Assembly (NCBI RefSeq): GCF_003086295.3
Contig: NC_092053.1
Coordinates: forward strand, 115,639,130 to 115,703,129
Source of the DNA: Arachis hypogaea
Taxonomy: Eukaryota; Streptophyta; Magnoliopsida; Fabales; Fabaceae
Length of the DNA: 64,000 bases
Direction: 5' to 3'
Shown here in pieces: positions 11,950 to 22,119 of the stretch. Below the pieces are notes generated by a model. The model had not been told where the DNA came from. It did no database searches and saw only the letters and a program-made list of their open reading frames with translations. Made by a program: the position numbers and the translations under genes. How positions within the stretch are numbered: the first letter of the stretch is position 1; each line of letters opens with the position of its first letter.

Positions 11950-14900
11950 AATAAAGTCATAAAATACTAAATAAATTCTAAATATTTTTATAACAAATCT
12001 TCTTAATATCATTGAATATGAATTGACTTTACAAGTTATAATTTTATTTATAACATTAAAGAATCTAAAAAACTATATAATATACAGGTTCTTTGATTTG
12101 TATCATATCATATATGAGATCAGAATAATATTTTAATAAACACCATTAACGACAAAGAACTAATATAATAATTTTTCAGAAACAGTTATTTAATCATTAT
12201 ATTAAATTTATCAATTAAGAAAACATAATTAATTATTTCAATGTAAAATAAAATTAAAAAAAAAATTCCATTAAAATTTAGTGTGCACAAAATATAATGA
12301 CACTTGACGAGGTTAAATAGCTACTTTGAAATAAAAAGTTATTGTCGGGATATCCTATTTTTTGTTTTAACAGTGAGAATCAATCCTTACCCAAAGACAG
12401 TAACACTAGCTAGAAAGAAACCATAAAATTACTAAAAAAATTATGAAATTTAAAACTGTGTTATTCCTTTACCAGTACGTAAAACGTAAGTATAATAAAT
12501 ATATAGTGATAATTAAGGTAAACGAGGATGAATTTAAAGTAGATTATACCTTTACAACTATAATTTTTAAAATGAAATAGTATGCCAATTTAGTCAAATT
12601 ACATATATATTGCTATCTTAAAATATGAAATTTAAAATGTAACGGCAATGTTGTGCCGAATGTTACAAAACATGATGAGTTATTTCAATCCAAAATAAAT
12701 TTCATAATTGAATTATATAAATTTACATGCCTTTACTTATATAATTTTTTAAACAACGCAATTTGCCAAATTAATTAAATAAGACACATGTTGCTATCTT
12801 AAAATACAAAGTTTAAAGTCTGAATTGGATGTCGTACAGAATCTTACAAAAGATCAGGAGTTATTTCAATGTAAAATAAATTTTAGAATTAAATTTTATA
12901 AATTTACAAAAAATGTTAGCGGCGGCCGAAGTTAAATAGCTGCTTTGAAATAAAAAAAAAAATTGTACCCGAGACATTCAATTTTACACTTCGAAAGCTA
13001 GAATCAATTGTGGGACAAAAAATAATAACACTAGCTGTAGGAAGGCATAAAAAAAATTATAAGCTCAAACTGTGTTTTCTCTTCGCCTGCAAGTTTCATG
13101 TAAGCGTAAAAAATTATAACGATAATCAAAGGTAAAATAGCATAACTTTAAAGTATACTTTACCTTCAGAAAAATAAACTTTAAAACAAAATAATATGCC
13201 GATTTAGTTAAATAAGATATAAGTTGCTATTTACGTTAATACGAGATTTAAGGTGTGACAGCGACGTCCTGCAAAATATTACAAAAGATGATAAATTTTT
13301 TCAATGTAAATTAGATTTTAGAGTTGAAATATTAAAGTTATATACGTAGACTAATACAATTTTTAGAAGAAAGTAGTAAGTCAATTTAGTTAAATCAAAG
13401 TTATGCTGCTATTTTAAAATATGAAATTTAAAGTTTAATGTCGACGTCGTGCAAAAATTTTGTATGGATGAAGAATTATTTCAATGAAAAACAAAATTTT
13501 AAATTAATTATATTAATTTTCTAAAAAAATTCTAAACTACTCTAGCATGGCCAAAAAATATTGGAGAAGGCCAGGATTAAATACCTACTTTGAAAAAAAA
13601 AAAACTCTTCTCGAGACATTCTATTTTTTCCTTTAAAAGTTAAAATCAACCGTGAGCCAAAGACAGGTGTGTACGCACTTTTTAGTTAATCACTCAAATA
13701 AAATTCGATTTGTTTTAATGCTAATGTTTATTTTTCTTTTTACAGTATTAAATTTATGTAATGTTTGGTACAATAATATCTATTAAACTTAACTATTTAC
13801 GTTAATATTTTCCTTTACACATATTCATTCACATGTTTCTAAAAATAAAAAGTTTATTTTTTTTCCACTAAGTCAATTATTCTATTATTGTATTCCGTTA
13901 AGCTTAATTGTGTCATTAATCTATTTGAATTAAGCTTAATTAAATTCAATTTACCACACTTGATTGAATACACAATCAACAAAATCTAAATCAAAGTGAA
14001 GGTGCACTCTGATCTGCAAATCGAAATATCAATTCATGTATCACTTTATTCGCTTTTTTTTGTAGCTTACTGGGATATCGGTGATCCTCAATTTCCATGC
14101 CAACACTGTGGAGCTATATTCTGGTATGATGAGCGCATAGAAAAGCATTATAATGCCAAATCTCCTAAATTCGCACTATGTTGCCGGCGAGGTCAGGTTC
14201 AACTTCCTATGATGCAAGCACCGCCTGAATCTTTGAGGAAACTTTACTTTGACACCAATGAAAAATCCGATCACTTTCGATTGAATATTAGGAGCTACAA
14301 CAGTATGTTTGCTTTTACATCATTAGGTGGTAAGGTACAGAGGTCGATTAATCAAAGTCGTGGGCCCCCAACCTTCATCTTGCATGGACAAAACTATCAT
14401 TTAATGGGAAGTTTGCTTCCATCAAATGGAGGAATAGCGAAATTTGCACAACTATATATATATGATACTCAAAACGAGATACAAAATCGAATCGCTGCTG
14501 TGAGGTAATTTACATATGATTTCTTTTAATGCTCAGCCAAAAGCAAGTTGAATTTTAGTTCAAACTCAGGTCACGTATTTATATTTATATGATTTTAACT
14601 AATTTTTTCCAGCTCAAGGGATAAATTGAACAACCTTCATGCGGATATTGTCTCGACCATCAAAATTATGCTTGATCATCATAATGTGCTTGCAAAATCA
14701 TTTCGGCTTGCTCGGGATGCACTTGCTGCTGAAGCTACTGAATCAATTCGGCTACGTCTTATAGGGAAGAGAGGAAAGGATGGACGCAGATATAATTTGC
14801 CTTCAGTTTCTGAAGTTGTTGCCTTAGTTGTTGGTGATTTTGATGGATCTACAACAGAGCGAGATATTATTGTTGAAAATAAATCAGGGTCACTTCAAAG

Positions 14901-17900
14901 AATAACTGAGCTACACCCCTCCTATCTAGGCTTACAGTATCTACTGTTATTCCCTTATGGTGAAGATGGGTGGAGAGAAGATATTCCATTGAACAAAATT
15001 AAAAAAGGAGAAACAGATAAAGACAAATATGTCACAATGCGAGACTTTTTCGCATTTCGAATCCAAGATCGGCCTTCACACAATGGTGTCCTCTTATATT
15101 CCCATCGATTATTCCAACAATTCTTAGTTGATGCATTCTCAATGGTTGAAAGCGCCAGATTGAAATATGTTTACACCCACCAAAGCGACTTTAGAGCTGA
15201 GTTATACAATGGCCTTCGAGATGCCGTTTTCAGTGGCGAGACAAATGCAGCCTCAAAAGGAAAGAGAATTATACTCCCGGCAACATTTACTGGTGGTGCA
15301 AGATACATGACACAAAATTATCAAGACGCAATGGCAATATGTAGATGCGTCGGTTATCCAGATTTGTTCATCACTTTTACTTGCAATCCGCAATGGGATG
15401 AAATACAACGATATTGTGCAAAGCACAAGCTCAAACCAGAAGACAGGCCAGACATCATTTGCAGACTCTTCAAAGTTAAAGTAGACAATATGATTAAGGA
15501 TCTTAGATACAACAAATTATTTGGTTCTACCAAAGCAGGTACGTAATTTACATTTAAATTTTGCAATTTTTTTCCCATGACATTCAGAAATTGCTTCCTT
15601 ATTCTAAATTAGACGTGTTAATACCATTCAAGCGTTGTTTTTTCCCAGTTATTTATACAATAGAGTTCCAAAAGAGAGGACTTCCACACGCACATATACT
15701 ATTGTTCTTACATGAGCAAGATAAGTATCCAAACCCTACGGATATAGACAAAATTATCTGTGCTGAGATTCCTGATCATGATGTTGATAATGCATACTAC
15801 GAAGCTGTCAAGAGTTTTATGCTGCATGGTCCATGTGGTCTTAGCAAGCCAACTTCCCCTTGCATGGAAGAAGGACGTTGTATGCGTCATTTCCCTAAGA
15901 AGTTCAACGAAGTTACTACAGTTGACGAAGATGGTTACCCAGTTTATAGGCGTCGAAATAATGGACGCACAGTGGAAGTGTCTGGAATTCATCTTGACAA
16001 TAGATATGTTGTGCCACATAATAGATTGTTGTTACTAAAATATCGTGCTCACATTAATGTGGAATGGTGTAACCAATCAAGATCTATCAAGTATTTGTTC
16101 AAATATGTAAACAAAGGGAGTGATCGGGTCACAGCCTCTTTTTACAGAAACTCCACAAGTGACAATTCAAGTACAAAAGTTGATGAAGTGAAAATGTTTT
16201 ATGATTGTCGATACATATCTCCTTATGAAGTTGCCTGGAGGATATTTTCCTATGACATTCACTATAGAAATCCATCTGTTGAGAGGCTGAGTTTTCATTT
16301 ACCAGATCAACAACCTGTTGTATTTACAGATAATGAATCATTAGTTGAAGCTCTTGCAAAGGCCACTGTAAAAGAGTCCATGTTTCTAGCTTGGTTTGCA
16401 GCTAACGAAAAATATGCGGAAGCTAGACAACTAACATACACTGAGTTTCCAACAAAGTTTGTTTGGAAACCTTCACCTCGAGCTTGGGAACCTAGGAAAA
16501 GTCATCAAGTCATTGGAAGGATGATTTTCGTTCCACCATCATCTGGTGAGCTATATTACTTAAGGATGTTGTTAAATATTGTAAAGGGACCAACAAGCTA
16601 TGTAGATATTCGAACATACAATGGTGTTATCTATTCATCATTTCGAGATGCATGCTATGCACGTGGGCTACTTGATGACGACAAAGAATATATTGATGCC
16701 ATTAAGGAAGCAAGTCATTGGGGCTCAGGTCATTATTTGCGAAAATTGTTTGCGACTCTATTGTGGTCTAACTCAATGGTGCGACCTGAAGCTGTATGGG
16801 AAGAAACTGCCATCTTATTATGTGATGGGATTTTGCATAATCACAGAGCCATGTTTGGCCGATCTGGTAAGCAGACAACTCCAATGATAAACCTTTCTAT
16901 TAAATTTTATATCTTTAAAGTGTTATGGCTTACATGTTTTCATAGTAATTTTTTCAAGTACCATATGTTTTTCATAATTATAGCAACTAATGTTTTTACT
17001 ATGTCAACATTTCAGATTTGGTTTTCAGCGATGAAGAATTAAAGGACCTAACTTTGATTGAGATTGAACAAATATTGAACAGTAACGGCAAAAGCTTGCG
17101 GGATTATCCGACAATGCCATTTCCATCAGGGGATACTGACCATCTTAGAACACGAAACAAGATGATCTTTGATGAGTTAAATTATGATCGTGTTGAATTA
17201 CAAAGGCAATACATTCAATGCCTGTCCAAATTAACTACAGAGCAAAGGAGAGTATATGATAAGATCATAAGCGCTGCAGAAAGTCAACATGGACGTATGT
17301 TTTTTTTGTATGGCCATGGAGGTACAGGAAAGACTTTCCTTTGGAAAACTTTAGCTTCAGCATTGAGATCAAAGGGACAGATAGTATTAACTGTTGCCTC
17401 TAGCGGTATTGCTTCTCTATTGTTACCTGGAGGTCGGACTGCACATTCTAGATTTGCCATACCATTAACCCCAGATGAATTCTCTACTTGCAATATCAAG
17501 CAGGGAAGCCCATTGGCAGAGTTAATTGTAAGAGCAAAGCTAATAATCTGGGATGAAGCTCCTATGATGAGCAAATTTTATTTCGAAGCACTTGATAAGA
17601 CAATGAAAGATTTGATGAGGTTCAAACATGATGAAAGCCCAGAAATGCCATTCGGAGGGAAAACAATAGTCTTTGGTGGAGATTTTAGGCAAATCTTGCC
17701 AGTGATTCCAAAGGGAACAAGACAAGACATCGTCAATGCGTCTTTGAATTCATCATATCTATGGCAGCATTGTGAAATATTAAAGCTAACCATCAACATG
17801 CGGCTGCAATCCATGGCTGCAGATAGTGGCAAACAAGATTTGCAGCAATTTGCCGAATGGATTCTTCAGGTCGGCAATGGAATATTAGAAGGAATGAGTG

Positions 17901-18670
17901 ACGAGTCCAATTTGATTAGCATACCTCCTGAATTCCTTATCACCTATTATAATGATCCAATTGAAGCAATTGTTGAAGCAATCTATTCTGATTACATTGC
18001 TGACATGGATAACGAAGGCCACTTGAAAGGTCGAGCTATTTTGGCTCCTACAATTAATGCGGTAGATGAGGTGAATGATTACATGACCGAACTGAACAAC
18101 AATGCATGCAAGACTTATGTTAGTTCCAATAAATGTTTGTTCGAAGGGGGTAGCAATGAAATTGAAGGCATGCACACACCGGAGTTTTTAGCAACAATTA
18201 AATGTTCCGGGGTTCCAAATCATGAATTGAAGCTAAAGGTTGGTTGCCCTGTCATGCTTATTAGAAATATTGATCGCTCTTCAGGGCTTTGCAATGGTAC
18301 TAGATTGATAATTACAAGACTTGGAGATAAAGTTATCGAGGCAAGATTATTAAATTCTGACAACTGTGTCGATAAGGTCTTTATTCCTAGAATGACACTA
18401 ACACCATCAAATGCTAGGCTACCATTTAGATTTCAAAGGAGACAATTCCCTCTCATGCTATCTTATGCAATGACCATAAACAAAAGTCAAGGACAATCAT
18501 TAGACCACATCGGATTGCTACTGAAAAAACCTGTTTTCACACATGGCCAACTATATGTTGCCATTTCAAGGGTCACTAACAAGAAAGGATTGAAAATTCT
18601 AATTGCTCATGATGAAAACACTGGCAAAACAGAGAATATTGTTTACCCAGAAGTCTTTAGAAATGTATGA
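9053..18670 (+). CDS. Helitron Rep/Helicase protein (RepHel), spliced
   Basis: This is a rolling-circle transposase with a HUH Rep endonuclease fused to a PIF1-type helicase. Predicted exons are 9053-9158, 9268-9399, 9678-9845, 9950-10123, 10237-10278, 10835-10921, 11717-11803, 14066-14504, 14613-15538, 15649-16866 and 17016-18670. Every junction has GT/AG ends and keeps one frame, giving about 1677 residues ending in TGA. The Rep part shows FITFTCNPQW, the HUH motif PHAH (His codons 15687 and 15693) and the two-tyrosine motif KYLFKYVNKG (Tyr codons 16092 and 16104). The helicase part shows Walker A GHGGTGKT, Walker B LIIWDEAPM, GGDFRQILPV and YVAISRV. No stop or frameshift appears in the catalytic core, so it may be functional. 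The N-terminal exons and the ATG are less certain than the core (14066-18670), because they code low-complexity sequence. Confidence 0.85.
11381..11640 (+). repeat. Direct repeat, intron block X (copy 1)
   Basis: About 240 bp here match 13675-13912 closely. The pair begins 'gcactttttacttaatgatt', passes through 'tttggtacaataatatctat', and ends near the 'ttcgttaagtttaa' stretch. One copy precedes the duplicated exon at 11717 and the other precedes the first core exon at 14066. Confidence 0.75.
11884..11943. repeat. (TA)n microsatellite
   Basis: About 30 TA dinucleotides in a row inside the RepHel intron. A shorter TA tract sits at the matching place after the other exon copy, near 11025-11038. 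Confidence 0.9.
12240..13670 (+). repeat. Diverged tandem repeats in RepHel intron
   Basis: At least three imperfect copies with a period of roughly 600 bp start near 12230, 12855 and 13480. Each has 'ttatttcaatg', a 'gttaaatagct.ctttgaaat' or 'attaaatacctactttgaaa' block and a 'gagacattc' or similar segment. A Cys/Ser-like 'gaatcaa...aaagacag' stretch follows. Between them, blocks with 'tttaaagt...gcaaaa.attac' also repeat. A fourth, remote copy lies at about 1880-2080. Confidence 0.6.
13675..13912 (+). repeat. Direct repeat, intron block X (copy 2)
   Basis: Partner of 11381-11640, in the same orientation, just upstream of the core Rep exon at 14066. It supports growth of the Helitron 5' gene region by tandem duplication. 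Confidence 0.75.
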
Positions 18671-19208
18671 CAAACCTTTTAACATTACTTATTTCTTCAT
18701 TATCATCTCATGTATATACATGTATTTTCGTTTATAAAAAACTTATTTTTTCTCAGTTTACATTCGACCAACTTTAATAATGCATACATGATTTTTATAT
18801 CTCAAAATTATTCAATAATTAAATATTATTTTCTAAAAAGATTTATTTTTTGGGTGTCAAATTTCATAGATTTCACTTCAAAAGAATAAACTGGGTCACA
18901 AATTTATTTTTGCTGATGTGGCATTATATAATTAAATACACGTGTAAAATCACTTTATATTGATACTGCATCAAAATTAAATTCTTAATTAATACAGACA
19001 ATATATTCTACTTATATCCAATTTATATACTTTATCTTCTTTATATTCCAATAAAATTACAAATATCTTATTAAGCTAACTTATCAATTTTTAAATGTAA
19101 CAATATTTTTACAAAACTAAGTTTAAGCAATTTTCATTTTTCTCTTCAAAGATCATTATTTTTCAAACTAAGTTTTACTTTTACATGATCATTCTATTTA
19201 TTTCTCTT
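18671..19208. other. Helitron 3' untranslated / subterminal region
   Basis: AT-rich, with no gene seen. It links the RepHel stop codon to the terminal hairpin. Confidence 0.5.
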
Positions 19209-19236
19209 CCCGCGCATAGCGCGGGTATCTTGCTAG
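19209..19236 (+). mobile_element. Helitron 3' terminus: hairpin plus CTAG
   Basis: A perfect 7-bp stem CCCGCGC/GCGCGGG (19209-19215 and 19219-19225) with an ATA loop is followed by TATCTTG overlap and CTAG at 19233-19236. The next base is T. A short GC hairpin about 10 nt before CTRR, with insertion ahead of T, is the known hallmark of Helitron right ends. The hairpin acts as the transposition terminator. Confidence 0.95.
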
Positions 19237-19596
19237 TTATAATATATAGATATAAAGATAAAAATATTCTCGATAGTTCAAGGCCAGCTTGACACGTGAA
19301 ACAATGCTTACTGTCAAGGGAGCAACTTGGGAGAGATTGTTGCAATATTATCGAAGCTGGGTTGAGATGGAGTCGCAGTTGAGTGGACGTGACAACTGCA
19401 AATCTATGTTGAGTTTGGAGTTGTGAATGGGTTAAAACATCGCGATACTCACATGTTGATAAATGTGAAAGATGGTAGTTTAGTATGGAATTATGGATTG
19501 AAGAGGAAATTTGTCAAAAATGACAAGACTCTTTAGTAAAGAGCAAAAAATTAAAAATAAAAAATCAAGGAAAAAGAGTAATATATATATATATAT
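19237..19596. other. Spacer between Helitron and LINE
   Basis: No gene seen. It ends in a TA microsatellite at 19581-19597, next to the LINE insertion point. Confidence 0.5.
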
Positions 19597-19612
19597 ACAC
19601 TATTTTTTAATT
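19597..19612. repeat. LINE target-site duplication, left copy
   Basis: The 16-bp sequence ACACTATTTTTTAATT is identical to 25843-25858. Confidence 0.9.
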
Positions 19613-19674
19613 AGAGGGGTTTCGAATAGATAGAGAGATGAGAGAGAGAGAGAGTGTGTGTGGAAAACACAGGG

Positions 19675-22119
19675 ATGGGTAGAACGGTAGGTCAGACTAA
19701 GGATCCTAGGGTTTGGAACCAAGATGAGTATCGACGATTGGAGAACGAGTCCTTCTCAATCTTCGTGGATAATCTGCCGGTAGACATTTCGAAGAAGGAA
19801 CTGTTTCAACTTTTTTATTGGATAGGACGCATCAACGATATTTACTTATCAAGGAAACATAAGAACGGAGGGTTATACATTTTCGCGTTCATACGATACA
19901 CCACGAAAAGAAGGGCTTTGAAGGCTATAGTTGAGATGAATCATATGAGATTGAGAGGAAAGATTATCTTTGTGGGGAAAGCTAAATACAGAAGAATGTC
20001 CGAGGAGAAAGACAAGAACAAAACTCCTTTGGATCGTCAATTGCCAGAAGTTAGAGGAGAGAATAAGGAAATCGCAGCTACTTCCAACAAGGACTTGGTG
20101 AAGGATAAGGCAGCTCAAGATCCACATGGCAATGAGTGGACAAAGAAGGTGGAAGTTCCCCTGGTGAAAGAAAACTTGGACTGGCTGCAGAAAAACTTGG
20201 TTGGGGGAACGACGAAGGCTATTAACTTCAGAGTGTTGAAGGAATCGGTTATGAAGAATTTTCCTCATGTCGTTCAGGTGCACGAAATGGGTGTTTATAA
20301 AGCACTGTTGACCTTTGACAACATCTTGAATGCAGAAGAAGCGTACACTTTCAAAATGAATAGCCTTCTGCAGTTGTTCCATAGTGTTTGGAGGTGGGAT
20401 GAATCGAAGAAAAGCGAAATTCGGAGGGTATGGCTGGAGTACTTTGGGGTTCCATTACATGCATGGTCTGTGGATACGTTTAAGATAATAGGAAGTCAAT
20501 GTGGGGAGGTGGTTGGTTGTGATAACGTGACTGAATCGTGCACTTCCTTTAGTGCTGGCCGAGTACAAATTGATACCTGCATGATGGATTTGATAAAAGA
20601 ATGGATCCATATTACAATAGGAACTAGTGGCTTTGATATATTGGTAAAAGAGGTAGGATATGAAACATTTGGAGAGAATGATAAGATGGATTTGACGAGG
20701 AATGGCAAGGGTAGCTGTGACCACCAGAGAAACATAACTACGAAGTGCTGTGAGGATGTAGCTATAACGGTGCCAACACCAACAATTTTGACAGCCAGTT
20801 CAGATCAGGGAGCGGAAGTGGTTGTCGAGTTGTTGCGTGAGGAGGTTGAAGATGAGGTTAGATTGGTAAATTCAGAACCAATTTTGAATGAGTGGAGTTA
20901 TAAAAATTTAAGACACAATCAATTGAATCTGGTAACTTATCAATCTAATAAAGGTGATATTGAAGGCATGACAGATTTTGTGGGTTATGAGGTGAGTAAT
21001 GAAGTGGATTCTGAGTTGACTATTCCTTGGGAGTACGGTTGTAAAACTAATGGGCCTGGCAAGGGAGTTTTGTTGTCAGACGTTGTTGAAACTAAAACTG
21101 GGCCCTTCAACAATCTTAGATGCTGTTGTGTGGTTTTGGGCCATGAAAGGTTAAGGCCCGAATCTACATTACGCGATGAAGAAGGGCTCCGCGTTCATGG
21201 GCCTGGGTTGGAGCGCCTGGTTCGGACTTGTACCGGGTCGGTTGCGGAGACAGCAGGCTGGGGAAGTGTACGCCAGCAGGGTTCCCCTCTTCCAATCGCG
21301 GAAGCCTCTGCGCCAGGTGATGTCGGTGAGTTGGGGGCTACGGCTCCTGTGGATGAAGCAGCACGAACACGCCCTGATGAAGACCGAGCAACGGTGGCTG
21401 TTCCATGAGCTGTTAATCGAGATGAACGCAGGTTGGGGGACGGTCGCTAGGAGCTCGGGGCTGGAGTAAACCGTAGGGAACGAAGTCGCTTTGGCCAAGA
21501 TCCTGCGGCGGAGGCGGCTGCGGTTGTGGCACAGAAAGAAGCCGTGCCTTGTTCACCTGTTGATGAGCTGGGTTCGGCAGGGGATAGAGGGAATAATGAG
21601 AGGCAAAGAAGGACATGCACAGTGGGGATGGGAGGAGTCCGACTAGCAGTTCATGGTAGAGGGACTGCTGACCTACAAAGCGCTGCGGGCGCGGCAGCTA
21701 ACGGTGAACAGGGACGTCATAGGGTTGATGGAAACCACGGTGACTATGACCAAGAGCTTGAGAAGCCTGGCCCGGGTACAAAAGCAGGGGAGGGTAGACA
21801 TCCACCTATGCCTAATGACGAAGACGACCACAGTGAAAACGAGGTTAACTTGGAGGATGTAGTGCATGCCAAGGATGATGAAGCCAGTGACAGTGAGGGT
21901 ATAACTATGGAGGAGCAGATTTTAGAAAACAAAAGAACTTGGGAAGTAGCAACGGAGTCAGGCGCAGTGCTGTATAATGAAGACGGTGATATTATGGCGA
22001 TCCTCCAACAACAGAATGAAGAAATTATCATGAAAAAATGGTTGGCGAAACAAAGGGCAAAAGCAAGGCGGAGCAGACCCAAAACTCATAAAAAGGTGTG
22101 CAATAGTTTATTGAAATGA
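19675..22119 (+). pseudogene. LINE ORF1 (RRM protein), two nonsense codons
   Basis: ORF1 of plant L1 elements is an RNA-binding protein that packages the element's RNA. The first ATG is at 19675 (MGRTVGQTKDPRVW). An RNA recognition motif follows at about residues 22-105, with the RNP-like segments IFVDNLPVDI and YIFAFIRYT. After it comes a domain with AEEAYTFKMNS and RRVWLEYFGVPLHAWS, resembling the DUF4283 region found in plant LINE and retrotransposon proteins. The frame is interrupted by TGA at 21406-21408 and TAG at 21448-21450. It then runs on in the same frame to TGA at 22117-22119, overlapping the ORF2 ATG by four bases (ATGA). The region 21170-21800 is clearly GC-richer than the rest. 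I do not see a CCHC zinc knuckle. Confidence 0.85.

Larger units (their letters stand above)
10790..12320 (+). repeat. Tandem segmental duplication containing a duplicated exon
   Basis: The segment from about 10790 to 11220 is repeated from about 11668 to 12320, starting 60-75 bp upstream of an 87-bp exon in each copy. Both copies keep the acceptor, exon (10835-10921 and 11717-11803), the same 'gttagta' donor, a TA-rich tract and the following 'aacgacaaag...taatcattata...gtgcaca' intron sequence. The exon copies encode DFQGLSTN... and DFQELNTN..., both phase 1 at each end, so one or both can be spliced in without changing frame. Confidence 0.75.
1..19236 (+). mobile_element. Helitron (left end outside window)
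   Basis: I group the RPA-like fragment, two F-box genes and the Rep/Helicase gene into one Helitron because all lie on the plus strand. The right end is a canonical Helitron terminus at 19209-19236. Plant Helitrons are known to encode a RepHel protein and often an RPA70-like protein. A repeat block at about 1880-2080, just after the RPA fragment, recurs inside the helicase intron at about 12300-13670, which ties the two parts together. The 5' TC terminus was not found and should lie left of the window if the RPA fragment belongs here. The alternative is that the RPA fragment and F-box genes are older neighbours and the Helitron starts between 8260 and 9050. The right part is certain; the left extent is inferred. 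Confidence 0.6.

Noticed and set aside
19654..19675. Upstream GTG as start of LINE ORF1
   Set aside because: Position 19654 is GTG. The first ATG of that frame is 19675 and gives the usual ORF1 opening, so I used it.
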